Assembly: GCF_035987325.1 (NCBI RefSeq)
Contig: NZ_CP108488.1
Span: forward strand, 2,604,001 to 2,668,000
Source: Streptomyces sp. NBC_01244
GTDB taxonomy: Bacteria; Actinomycetota; Actinomycetes; Streptomycetales; Streptomycetaceae
DNA length: 64,000 bases
Reading direction: 5' to 3'
In this document: positions 54,701 to 64,000 of the stretch, piece after piece
Numbering within the stretch: position 1 is the first letter of the stretch
How the letters are laid out: each line of letters starts with the position of its first letter
Notes under the pieces: generated by a model
Seen by the model: the letters and a program-made list of their open reading frames with translations, nothing else
What the model was told of the DNA's origin: nothing
The model's database searches: none
Translations under genes and position numbers: made by a program

Positions 54701-57427
54701 TCAGTGCGCGGCGGACTCCCAGTCGGGGCCGACCCCCACGGACACGTCCAGCGGGGCCCGCAGGTCGACGGCGGCGGCCATCTCGCGGCGCACCAGCTCC
54801 TCCACCTGCTTGCGCTCTCCGGGCGCGATCTCCAGCACGATTTCGTCGTGGACCTGGAGCAGCATCCGCGACTTCAGCCCCGCCCCGGTGATCGCCTGGT
54901 CCACGCGCAGCATCGCGACCTTGACGATGTCGGCGGCGGTGCCCTGGATCGGCGCGTTCAGCGCCATCCGCTCGGCGGCCTCGCGGCGCTGGCGGTTGTC
55001 GCTGTTGAGGTCCGGGAGGTAGCGGCGGCGGCCGAAGACGGTGGCCGTGTAGCCGGTGGCACGGGCTTCCTCGACGACGCGGCCCAGGTAGTCCCGGACC
55101 CCGCCGAAGCGCTCGAAGAAGGTCTCCATCAGGCCGCGGGCCTCACCGGGCTCGATGTTCAGCTGCTGGGCGAGACCGAACGCGGAGAGTCCGTAGGCCA
55201 GGCCGTAGGACATGGCCTTGATCTTGCGCCGCATCTCGGCGTCGACCTCGGAGCGCTCGACGCCGAACACCTGGGAGGCGACGGTGGTGTGCAGGTCCTC
55301 GCCCGACTGGAAGGCTTCGAGCAGGCCCTCGTCCTCGGAGAGGTGGGCCATGACGCGCAGCTCGATCTGGCTGTAGTCGGCGGTCATGAGGGATTCGTAG
55401 CCCTCGCCGACGACGAAGCCGCGGCGGATGGCCCGGCCCTCATCGGTGCGCACCGGCACGTTCTGCAGGTTGGGGTCGGTGGAGGACAGCCGGCCGGTCG
55501 CGGCGACGGTCTGGCTGAAGCTGGTGTGGACCCGGCCGTCGGCGGCGATCATCTTGACCAGGCCCTCGACGGTGACGCGCAGCTTGGCCTGCTCCCGGTG
55601 GCGGAGCATGATCACGGGCAGTTCGTGGTCGGTCTGGGTGGCCAGCCAGGCGAGCGCGTCGGCGTCCGTGGTGTAGCCGGTCTTGGTCTTCTTCGTCTTC
55701 GGCAGGTCCAGCTCGCCGAAGAAGACCTCCTGGAGCTGCTTGGGCGAGCCGAGGTTGAACTCGTGGCCGACCGCCGCGTGGGCCTCCTTCACCGCCTGCT
55801 GCACGGCCGCGGCGAACTGCTGCTCCATCGCTTCGAGGTGGCTCCGGTCCACGGCGATGCCGGCCCGCTCCAGGCGGGCCAGCAGCTCGGAGGTGGGCAG
55901 CTCCATGTCGTGGAGCAGCTCGGCGGCGCCCACCTCGGGCAGCTTCACCGCGAAGGCGTCCCCGAGGTCCAGGACGGCGCGGGCCTGCGCCATCAGGGCT
56001 TCCGCCTCGGCGGTGTCGTCGGCGCCGAAGGCGAGCTGCCCGTCGGCGGCGGCGGGCGCCAGCTCCCGGTGCAGGTACTCCTGGGAGAGGACGTCCAGTG
56101 CGAAGGAGCGGCGGCCCGGCTTGACCAGGTAGGCGGCGAGCGCGGTGTCCATGGCGACCCCGGCCAGGGTCCAGCCGTGCTCGGGGAAGACCCTCATCAG
56201 GGCCTTGGCGTTGTGCACCACCTTGGGCTTGGCGGCGTCGGCGGCCCAGGCGGCGAAGGCCCGCTCGTCGGCCTCGTCCAGTGCGGACGGCTCGAACCAG
56301 GCGGCGGCTCCCCCGGCCGAGGCCAGGGCGATCTCGGAGACGTTGCCGGCGCCGAGTGCCCAGGTGTCGACGGTGGAGATGCCGAGCGGGGTGCCCGCGT
56401 GGCTCTCCAGCCACGGCGCGAGCTCGCCGGCGCCGAGGACGGAGCCGTCCAGCTCCACGGCGGCGGCGGCCGCCGGGGCCGGGGCCTCTTCCCCGGCGGC
56501 GCCCGGGTCCACGGCGAGCAGTCGCTCGCGCAGGGAGGCGTTGCGGATCTCCAGTACGTCCAGGACCCCGGTGACGGCGCTCCGGTCGTAGGGGGCGCGG
56601 GCCAGCTCCGCGGGGGTCTTGGGCAGGGCGACGTCCTTGACCATCTCGGTCAGGACCCGGTTGAGCTTCACGGCGTCCAGGTTCTCCCGGAGGCTCTCCC
56701 CGGCCTTGCCCTTGACCTCGTCGGCGCGCTCCACGAGCTCCGCGAACGACCCGAACTGGGTGATCCACTTGGTGGCGGTCTTCGGGCCGACGCCCGGGAT
56801 GCCGGGGAGGTTGTCGGACGGGTCGCCGCGCAGGGCCGCGAAGTCCGGGTACTGCTGGGGGGTGAGGCCGTACTTCTCCTCGACCTCTCCCGGGGTGAAC
56901 CGGGTCAGCTCGGAGACTCCCTTGGTCGGGTAGAGCACGGTGGTGTGCTCGGAGACCAGTTGGAAGGAGTCACGGTCGCCGGTGACGATGAGCACGTCGA
57001 AGCCGAGGGCCTCGGCCTGCGTGGCCAGCGTCGCGATCACGTCGTCGGCCTCGAAGCCGTCGACCGCGAACCGCGGCACGCTCATCGCGTCGAGGAGCTC
57101 GCCGATCAGCTCCACCTGTCCCTTGAACTCGTCGGGGGTCTTGGAACGGTTCGCCTTGTACTCGGGGAACTCCGCCGCGCGCCACGTCTTGCGGGACACG
57201 TCGAACGCCACCGCGAAGTGCGTGGGCGCCTCGTCGCGCAGCGTGTTCGCCAGCATCGACGCGAATCCGTAGACGGCGTTCGTCGACTGCCCCGTCGCGA
57301 GCGTGAAATTCTCCGCGGGCAGCGCGAAGAACGCCCGGTACGCCATGGAGTGCCCGTCCATGAGCATCAGGCGGGGGCGGTCCGCTGCGGTCGGCTGGTC
57401 GGTCTTCTTCGATGCTGAATCTGCCAC
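54701..57427 (-). CDS. polA: DNA polymerase I
   Basis: 908 residues from a GTG at 57427 (VADSASKKTDQPTAADRPR); an ATG at 57457 is in frame but lacks conservation. The N-terminal 5' nuclease (LMLMDGHSMAYRAFFALPAE, VDGFEADDVIATLATQAEAL, LRGDPSDNLPGIPGVGPKTA) removes flaps or primers. The middle exonuclease-like domain has lost its acidic metal ligands, as is normal for actinobacterial PolI. Polymerase motif A is YSQIELRVMAHLSEDEGLLE, motif B RRKIKAMSYGLAYGLSAFGL and motif C LLQVHDEIVLEIAPGE. It fills gaps after excision repair and matures Okazaki fragments. Confidence 0.97.
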   Translation of the reverse strand: MADSASKKTDQPTAADRPRLMLMDGHSMAYRAFFALPAENFTLATGQSTNAVYGFASMLANTLRDEAPTHFAVAFDVSRKTWRAAEFPEYKANRSKTPDEFKGQVELIGELLDAMSVPRFAVDGFEADDVIATLATQAEALGFDVLIVTGDRDSFQLVSEHTTVLYPTKGVSELTRFTPGEVEEKYGLTPQQYPDFAALRGDPSDNLPGIPGVGPKTATKWITQFGSFAELVERADEVKGKAGESLRENLDAVKLNRVLTEMVKDVALPKTPAELARAPYDRSAVTGVLDVLEIRNASLRERLLAVDPGAAGEEAPAPAAAAAVELDGSVLGAGELAPWLESHAGTPLGISTVDTWALGAGNVSEIALASAGGAAAWFEPSALDEADERAFAAWAADAAKPKVVHNAKALMRVFPEHGWTLAGVAMDTALAAYLVKPGRRSFALDVLSQEYLHRELAPAAADGQLAFGADDTAEAEALMAQARAVLDLGDAFAVKLPEVGAAELLHDMELPTSELLARLERAGIAVDRSHLEAMEQQFAAAVQQAVKEAHAAVGHEFNLGSPKQLQEVFFGELDLPKTKKTKTGYTTDADALAWLATQTDHELPVIMLRHREQAKLRVTVEGLVKMIAADGRVHTSFSQTVAATGRLSSTDPNLQNVPVRTDEGRAIRRGFVVGEGYESLMTADYSQIELRVMAHLSEDEGLLEAFQSGEDLHTTVASQVFGVERSEVDAEMRRKIKAMSYGLAYGLSAFGLAQQLNIEPGEARGLMETFFERFGGVRDYLGRVVEEARATGYTATVFGRRRYLPDLNSDNRQRREAAERMALNAPIQGTAADIVKVAMLRVDQAITGAGLKSRMLLQVHDEIVLEIAPGERKQVEELVRREMAAAVDLRAPLDVSVGVGPDWESAAH

Positions 57428-57758
57428 GCCCCCGATCCTAGGCCGCCGCACTGACATTTCCGGCGCCGGTGGTCACCCGGTCAGTGGACGGCCGTCCGGG
57501 CCCGGCCCCGGGCGGGTCCGGCCGCCGTCCCTCCCGGGGCCGGTCCGCCGCCTCCCGGGGAGCCTCCCCGTCCGACTTCCCCCCAGCTCTCCCAGCTCTC
57601 CCGGCTCCCCCGGCGCATCCGTCGCAGCGGCCGCCCCCGGCGCACTCGTCCGGACTCCGGACGCTCCGTACCGCCCTCCCGGCCACCCGGCGGCCGTGAA
57701 AGGATCGGAAGTGCGGCACTATGTGCTGCATTCGCACACACGCTCGAAGGGGAGCGCC
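57428..57758. other. Divergent intergenic region between polA and the molybdoenzyme gene
   Basis: No gene supported. It contains a C/T-rich stretch with repeated cagctctccc units (near 57585-57605) and, just before the plus-strand gene, the imperfect dyad gtgcggcac..gctgc..cgcac (57709-57737), which might be an operator. Both promoters should lie here; no clear -10/-35 pair was found. Confidence 0.4.
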
Positions 57759-60047
<2,289 letters not shown>

Positions 60048-60101
60048 TAGAACGACCTCAGGACAAGATGGTTAACGAACGTTGACGAACGGAGTCGGCC
60101 C

Positions 60102-60581
60102 ATGGGCGAGCAGCAGCACGCGGTGAAGTTCCCACAGGAGGTCCTCGACGAGTACACGGCCCTGGGCATCGACCTGCCCGCGCTGTTCTCGGCGGGTGAC
60201 CTCGGCAAGCGGATGGACATCCGCATCCTCGAAGCCTCCGCGGAGCGCGTCGTCGCCACCATGCCCGTCGAGGGCAACACCCAGCCCTACGGACTCCTCC
60301 ACGGCGGGGCCTCCGCCGTCCTCGCCGAGACCCTCGGCTCGGTCGGCGCGATGATGCACGGCGGCATCACCAAGGTCGCCGTCGGCGTCGACCTGAACTG
60401 CACCCACCACCGCGGCGCCCGGTCCGGCCTGGTCACCGGAGTCGCGACCCCCGTGCACCGGGGCCGCTCGACCGCCACCTACGAGGTGGTCATCACGGAC
60501 GAACAGGACCGCCGGGTCTGCACCGCCCGCCTGACCTGCCTGCTGCGCGACGTGAACCCGCAACAGGACGGCCACAACTAG
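60102..60581 (+). CDS. PaaI-type hotdog thioesterase
   Basis: 159 residues. The hotdog signature is NTQPYGLLHGGASAVLAETL with the catalytic acidic residue in the helix, followed by VAVGVDLNCTHHRGARSGLV, GRSTATYEVVITDEQDRRVC and TARLTCLLRD. Such enzymes hydrolyse acyl- or aryl-CoA thioesters in the cytoplasm. Substrate unknown. It follows the molybdoenzyme on the same strand and may share its transcript. Confidence 0.9.
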   Translation: MGEQQHAVKFPQEVLDEYTALGIDLPALFSAGDLGKRMDIRILEASAERVVATMPVEGNTQPYGLLHGGASAVLAETLGSVGAMMHGGITKVAVGVDLNCTHHRGARSGLVTGVATPVHRGRSTATYEVVITDEQDRRVCTARLTCLLRDVNPQQDGHN

Positions 60582-60619
60582 CCGTTGCCCTCGCAGCGGC
60601 GCCGGTCTAGCGTGCCCGC

Positions 60620-61021
60620 ATGGGATCCGGACCGGCGCCGCGGCGCGCCTTGGCCGCAGCGGCGACGACGGCGCTGCTGGCCGCCGCACCGCTCGGCTGC
60701 GCCGGCGGCGATCCCGGGCCCCCTCCCGCCACCAGCTCCGCCCCGACGGCGCCCCAGGACGTCTGCACCCGCCTGATCACCCACTGGGCGGGCGTGATCC
60801 TCGACGCGGGCGAGGGCCGCGACGCCGTCGCCCTCGACTACCAGTCCATGGGCCTGTCCGGCGGCCAGAACGACATCCTGCGCGCCGTCCTCGCCGACGC
60901 CCGCGCCGAGCGGGACGCCAAGGGCCCGGCGGCCGCGCGCGAGCTCACCGCCCGGGAGGCGGAGCGCCGCTGCGCGGACCGCTACCGGTCGGGCACCCCG
61001 ACGGGCGGTCCCTGGCAGTGA
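60620..61021 (+). CDS. Small exported protein, possible lipoprotein
   Basis: 133 residues. The N-terminus (APRRALAAAATTALLAAAPL GCAGG) is a signal with a weak lipobox (PLGC, Cys27). The mature part holds APQDVCTRLITHWAGVILDA and ARELTAREAERRCADRYRSG with two Cys. No family. It overlaps the next gene by GTGA, so the two are coupled. Confidence 0.72.
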   Translation: MGSGPAPRRALAAAATTALLAAAPLGCAGGDPGPPPATSSAPTAPQDVCTRLITHWAGVILDAGEGRDAVALDYQSMGLSGGQNDILRAVLADARAERDAKGPAAARELTAREAERRCADRYRSGTPTGGPWQ

Positions 61022-61698
61022 GCGGCGGCATCGGCCCGGTGGAACCCGGGGAGGGCACGGAGCCCCACGAGGACCCGCACGCCGCCCCCCACGCGCCGCG
61101 CACGCCGCCGGCCGTCCGGCGGCTCCGTGAGGTCTACGAGGGCCACCGGCGGGCCGTCCTGGCCCTCGGGGCGCTGACCTGCGCGTCCGCCGTCTTCGCC
61201 GCCGGGGCCGCGCTGTACGCGGCCCGGCCGCGCCCCGCCCCGTACCGGCCGCCCGCACCCTCGCAGGTGTTCTCCCTCGCGTACGTCGATCCGGCCGGGC
61301 AGGACGCCGGACGGGACCCCGGGCAGGATCCCGGGCAGACCCCCTCCGCCGCGGCCTTCGCGTTCACCGTGCGTGTGCGCGCCGGGGCCGGTCCGGCCGT
61401 CACCCTGGAGCGGCTGACGCAGTCCTCGCGGGCGCTGACGATCGAGGTCCAGCCACCACTTCCGGCCACACTCGCCCCGGGCGAGGCCCGTGACCTCGCC
61501 GTACGGATTCGAGTCACAGACTGCGTGCATGTGGCACGGAATTCCGGACTCCCTTTCCTGGAAGTAACCCTAAGTAATGGGTTTGAGAAAGAGGATCACA
61601 GCTACATCCCCGGTGACCGTTATGCGCGAGATCTCTCCACCGCCCTGACCAGGGCCTGTCCCGAAGATCGAGACGCGAGCACCTCGCCGCCGTCATGA
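61018..61698 (+). CDS. Single-pass membrane protein of unknown function
   Basis: 226 residues from a GTG overlapping the previous stop (GTGA). A Pro/His-rich cytoplasmic tail leads to one membrane helix (VLALGALTCASAVFAAGAAL), then an external domain: SQVFSLAYVDPAGQDAGRDP, AFAFTVRVRAGAGPAVTLER and RIRVTDCVHVARNSGLPFLE. The last resembles a small all-beta domain with two Cys. No function recognised. It works in a pair with the small exported protein upstream. Confidence 0.75.
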   Translation: MSGGIGPVEPGEGTEPHEDPHAAPHAPRTPPAVRRLREVYEGHRRAVLALGALTCASAVFAAGAALYAARPRPAPYRPPAPSQVFSLAYVDPAGQDAGRDPGQDPGQTPSAAAFAFTVRVRAGAGPAVTLERLTQSSRALTIEVQPPLPATLAPGEARDLAVRIRVTDCVHVARNSGLPFLEVTLSNGFEKEDHSYIPGDRYARDLSTALTRACPEDRDASTSPPS

Positions 61699-61999
61699 CC
61701 AAAAGGGCCCAGAGTCCTGGCGCGACAGTACCCAAACCACCCAACGGTCCTCACCGGTCTCAGCATGCGGACAAGACGAACCGGCCGGATTTCCCCCTTT
61801 CCACCCGCAGACATCCGCTATGCATTACGCCGTGGCATAACAAGAGAGTCACATCATTGGCCTCAGCCCTCCATAACGTCCTAAGACCCGCTTAGAGTCA
61901 CGGCCAGTCACCGCGACCAGCCGGATTCCTTTCAGTTCGGTTCCCCGCGTTCGACACGGTGCGTCCCACGGGGGACGCAGTGCCAGGAAAGGACTGATC
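61699..61999 (+). promoter_or_regulatory. Leader region of the liv operon with a possible -10
   Basis: 301 bp without a gene. tagagt at 61893-61898 fits the Streptomyces -10 consensus TAGRRT; the -35 about 18 bp upstream is weak. It would give a leader of about 100 nt before the GTG at 62000. The AT-richer stretch at 61810-61880 is unlike the flanking sequence. Confidence 0.35.
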
Positions 62000-63226
62000 G
62001 TGCGTCAGCGTTCTCTCATTGCCGTGACCGCCGCGCTCGCTGCGGGCGCCCTCACCCTCACCGCCTGCGGATCGCGCGGAGAAAAGACCAACGACGCCGG
62101 CAGCGGCGACACCACGGTGGTCATCGGCGTCGACGCCCCGCTGACCGGCGACCTCTCCGCCCTCGGCCTCGGCATCAAGAACTCCGCCGACCTGGCTGCC
62201 AAGCAGGCCAACGAGAAGAAGTACGTCAAGGGCGTCACCTTCAAGATCCAGGCCCTCGACGACCAGGCCCAGGCCTCCTCCGGCCAGCAGAACGCCACCA
62301 AGCTCGTCGCCGACAAGGACGTCCTCGGTGTCGTCGGCCCGCTGAACTCCTCCGTCTCGGAGTCCATGCAGAAGGTCTTCGACGACGCCAAGCTCGCCCA
62401 GATCTCCCCGGCCAACACCAGCCCGTCCCTCTCCCAGGGGCCGAAGTGGGCCAGCGGCGAGAAGGTCCGCACCTACAAGAGCTACTTCCGCACCGCCACC
62501 ACGGACGCCATCCAGGGCCCGTTCGCGGCGCAGTACCTCTTCAACAAGGCGGGCAAGAAGAAGGTCTTCCTGATCGACGACAAGAAGACCTACGGCGCGG
62601 GCCTCGCCGGCACCTTCAAGGGCGAGTTCACCAAGCTCGGCGGCCAGGTCGTCGGCGAAGGCCACATCGACCCGGAGAGCAAGGACTTCTCCGCGATCGT
62701 GACCGAGGTCAAGAGCTCCGGCGCCGACGTGGTCTACTACGGCGGCGAGTACCCGGCGGCCGGCCCGCTCAGCAAGCAGATCAAGGCCTCCGGCACCAAG
62801 ATCCCGCTCGTCGGCGGTGACGGCATCTACGACAAGAAGTACGTCGAGCTCGCCGGCGCCGAATCCGCGGGCGACCTCGCCACCTCGGTCGGCGCCCCGG
62901 TCGAGAGCCTGCCGTCCGCCAAGGACTTCGTCGCCAACTACACCAAGGCCGGATACAAGGAGCCCTTCGCCGCCTACGGCGGTTACTCCTACGACTCCGC
63001 CTGGGCGATCATCGAGGCCGTCAAGGCCACCGTCGACGCCAACAACGGCAAGCTCCCCGCCGACGCCCGCGCCAAGGTCCTCGCCGCCGTCCAGGGCGTC
63101 TCCTTCGACGGTGTGACCGGCAAGGTCTCCTTCGACGAGTTCGGTGACGCCACCAACAAGCAGCTCACCGTCTACAAGGTCGAGGGCACCGAGTGGAAGT
63201 CCGTCGAGTCCGGCACCCTCGGCTGA
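62000..63226 (+). CDS. Branched-chain amino acid ABC transporter, substrate-binding lipoprotein
   Basis: 408 residues from a GTG at 62000 (aggaaagga upstream). A signal ends in the lipobox LTLTAC (Cys23). The two-lobed Peripla_BP_6/LivK fold shows VVIGVDAPLTGDLSALGLGI, VLGVVGPLNSSVSESMQKVF, AAQYLFNKAGKKKVFLIDDK, KTYGAGLAGTFKGEFTKLGG and VVYYGGEYPAAGPLSKQIKA. It captures leucine, isoleucine or valine (or another amide/amino acid) outside the cell for the permease that follows. First gene of a liv operon continuing past the window. Confidence 0.95.
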   Translation: MRQRSLIAVTAALAAGALTLTACGSRGEKTNDAGSGDTTVVIGVDAPLTGDLSALGLGIKNSADLAAKQANEKKYVKGVTFKIQALDDQAQASSGQQNATKLVADKDVLGVVGPLNSSVSESMQKVFDDAKLAQISPANTSPSLSQGPKWASGEKVRTYKSYFRTATTDAIQGPFAAQYLFNKAGKKKVFLIDDKKTYGAGLAGTFKGEFTKLGGQVVGEGHIDPESKDFSAIVTEVKSSGADVVYYGGEYPAAGPLSKQIKASGTKIPLVGGDGIYDKKYVELAGAESAGDLATSVGAPVESLPSAKDFVANYTKAGYKEPFAAYGGYSYDSAWAIIEAVKATVDANNGKLPADARAKVLAAVQGVSFDGVTGKVSFDEFGDATNKQLTVYKVEGTEWKSVESGTLG

Positions 63227-63301
63227 CCTCCACTGACCACCCGAACGACCCGTAGCCGGTAGTCCGCTCGAACGGCCGGCCACGGGAGCACGACCCACCT
63301 G

Positions 63302-63336
63302 CCGCGCGGGGCGCGCACAAAAAGCGCCCCGCGCGG
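63302..63336 (+). terminator. Hairpin between the binding-protein and permease genes
   Basis: Perfect 13-bp stem (ccgcgcggggcgc/gcgccccgcgcgg) with a 9-nt A-rich loop (gcacaaaaa), 75 bp after the binding-protein stop. Likely a partial terminator or 3' stabiliser that makes more binding protein than permease. Confidence 0.75.
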
Positions 63337-63370
63337 AGTCACATCCGTCGAAAGACTCGGAGGACCTGCG

Positions 63371-64000
63371 GTGCACGAACTGCCGCAACAGCTGGTCAAC
63401 GGCCTGCTACTGGGATCCATGTACGGGCTCGTCGCCATCGGCTACACGATGGTCTATGGCATTGTCCAGCTCATCAACTTCGCGCATGGCGAGATCTTCA
63501 TGACCGGAGGATTCGGAGCGCTCACCGTCTGGCTGATGCTCCCCGGGGGCACCACCATGTGGATCGCCCTTCCGCTCATGATCATTGGCGCGGTCATCGT
63601 CGCCACCCTCATCGCCGTCGGTGCCGAACGCTTCGCCTACCGACCCCTGCGCAACGCTCCCCGCCTCGCCCCCCTCATCACCGCCATCGGCCTCTCCATC
63701 GCCCTCCAGCAGGCGGTATGGGCCTGGTACCCCGGAGCGGAATCCTCCCTGATCTTCCCCGAGATCCCCGGCGGACCCTTCCACCTCGGCAGCGTCACCA
63801 TCCAGACCGGCGACGTCTTCCTCCTGATCGCAGCCCCCATATCCATGGCCTTCCTCGGCTTCTTCGTCAAGAAGACCCGCACCGGCCGCGGCATGCAGGC
63901 AACCGCCCAGGACCCCGACACCGCCAAGCTCATGGGCATCAACACCGACCGCATCATCACCACCGCGTTCGCGCTCGGAGCCGTCTTCGCCGCCATCGGA
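63371..64000 (+). CDS. Branched-chain amino acid ABC permease (LivH-like, cut by window edge)
   Basis: The first 210 residues of a LivH-type permease, from a GTG at 63371 with ggagg 7 nt upstream. Landmarks are LLLGSMYGLVAIGYTMVYGI, QLINFAHGEIFMTGGFGALT and ERFAYRPLRNAPRLAPLITA, followed by GRGMQATAQDPDTAKLMGIN, the cytoplasmic loop that meets the ATPase. Five or more helices are seen before the edge. LivM and the two ATPases should follow beyond 64000. Confidence 0.93.
   Translation, partial: MHELPQQLVNGLLLGSMYGLVAIGYTMVYGIVQLINFAHGEIFMTGGFGALTVWLMLPGGTTMWIALPLMIIGAVIVATLIAVGAERFAYRPLRNAPRLAPLITAIGLSIALQQAVWAWYPGAESSLIFPEIPGGPFHLGSVTIQTGDVFLLIAAPISMAFLGFFVKKTRTGRGMQATAQDPDTAKLMGINTDRIITTAFALGAVFAAIG

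Noticed and set aside
54701..57427. Loss of the proofreading exonuclease motifs in PolI considered as damage
   Set aside because: Lack of the 3'-5' exonuclease ligands is normal in actinobacterial PolI, and the polymerase motifs are intact.

Overview
The window is about 64 kb of very GC-rich actinobacterial chromosome, almost certainly Streptomyces. The evidence is third-position G/C coding throughout, frequent GTG starts, a chaplin-type aerial-hypha protein, TerD/TerC genes, and the uvrC-rapZ-yvcK order that in actinobacteria normally runs on into the sporulation gene whiA (which would lie just left of base 1). The gene content and order (uvrC, uvrA, uvrB, rpsA, polA, then a liv transporter) match my memory of the conserved core arm of Streptomyces chromosomes. 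I see no phage, transposase, CRISPR array, tRNA or rRNA.

Layout. 1-3.5 kb: minus-strand operon uvrC-rapZ-yvcK. 3.6-9.4 kb: a secreted papain-like protease with an anchored partner, a helix-turn-helix-like protein, a Rieske lipoprotein, a sugar kinase, and a TetR/NAD(P)-binding divergent pair with two matching operators. 9.4-17 kb: uvrA, a mycothiol-type DinB enzyme, an MBL hydrolase, an MHS-type transporter and a serine hydrolase. 16.8-23 kb: terC behind a leader that looks like a yybP-ykoY manganese riboswitch, two TerD genes, and uvrB. 23-30 kb: GDPD, an alkyltransferase with altered active-site residues, an MFS pump, a cupin, about 0.8 kb of repeat-filled non-coding DNA, then the psuG-psuK pair. 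30-43.5 kb: accessory-like genes (kinase-like protein, WGR/beta-propeller protein, long chaplin, HAD protein, SWIM/SNF2 pair, membrane-spanning HTH protein, HSL-type esterase). 43.7-47.1 kb: coaE, a PAC2 protein and rpsA. 47.4-57.4 kb: methyltransferase, hrpB carrying a palindromic insertion, DUF3068 protein, lytic transglycosylase, DUF4184 membrane protein, polA. 57.7-64 kb: an FdhF/YdeP-type molybdoenzyme, a hotdog thioesterase, two small envelope proteins, and the first two genes of a branched-chain amino acid ABC transporter, the second cut by the window edge.

Functionally, all three subunits of nucleotide excision repair (UvrA, UvrB, UvrC), the repair polymerase PolI and an alkyltransferase homologue lie within 57 kb, mixed with envelope and housekeeping genes. 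Most transcription units are short and separated by GC-rich hairpins without U-tails. Functional names rest on motif recognition by eye. Starts were chosen by ribosome-binding sites and family conventions and are uncertain where stated.
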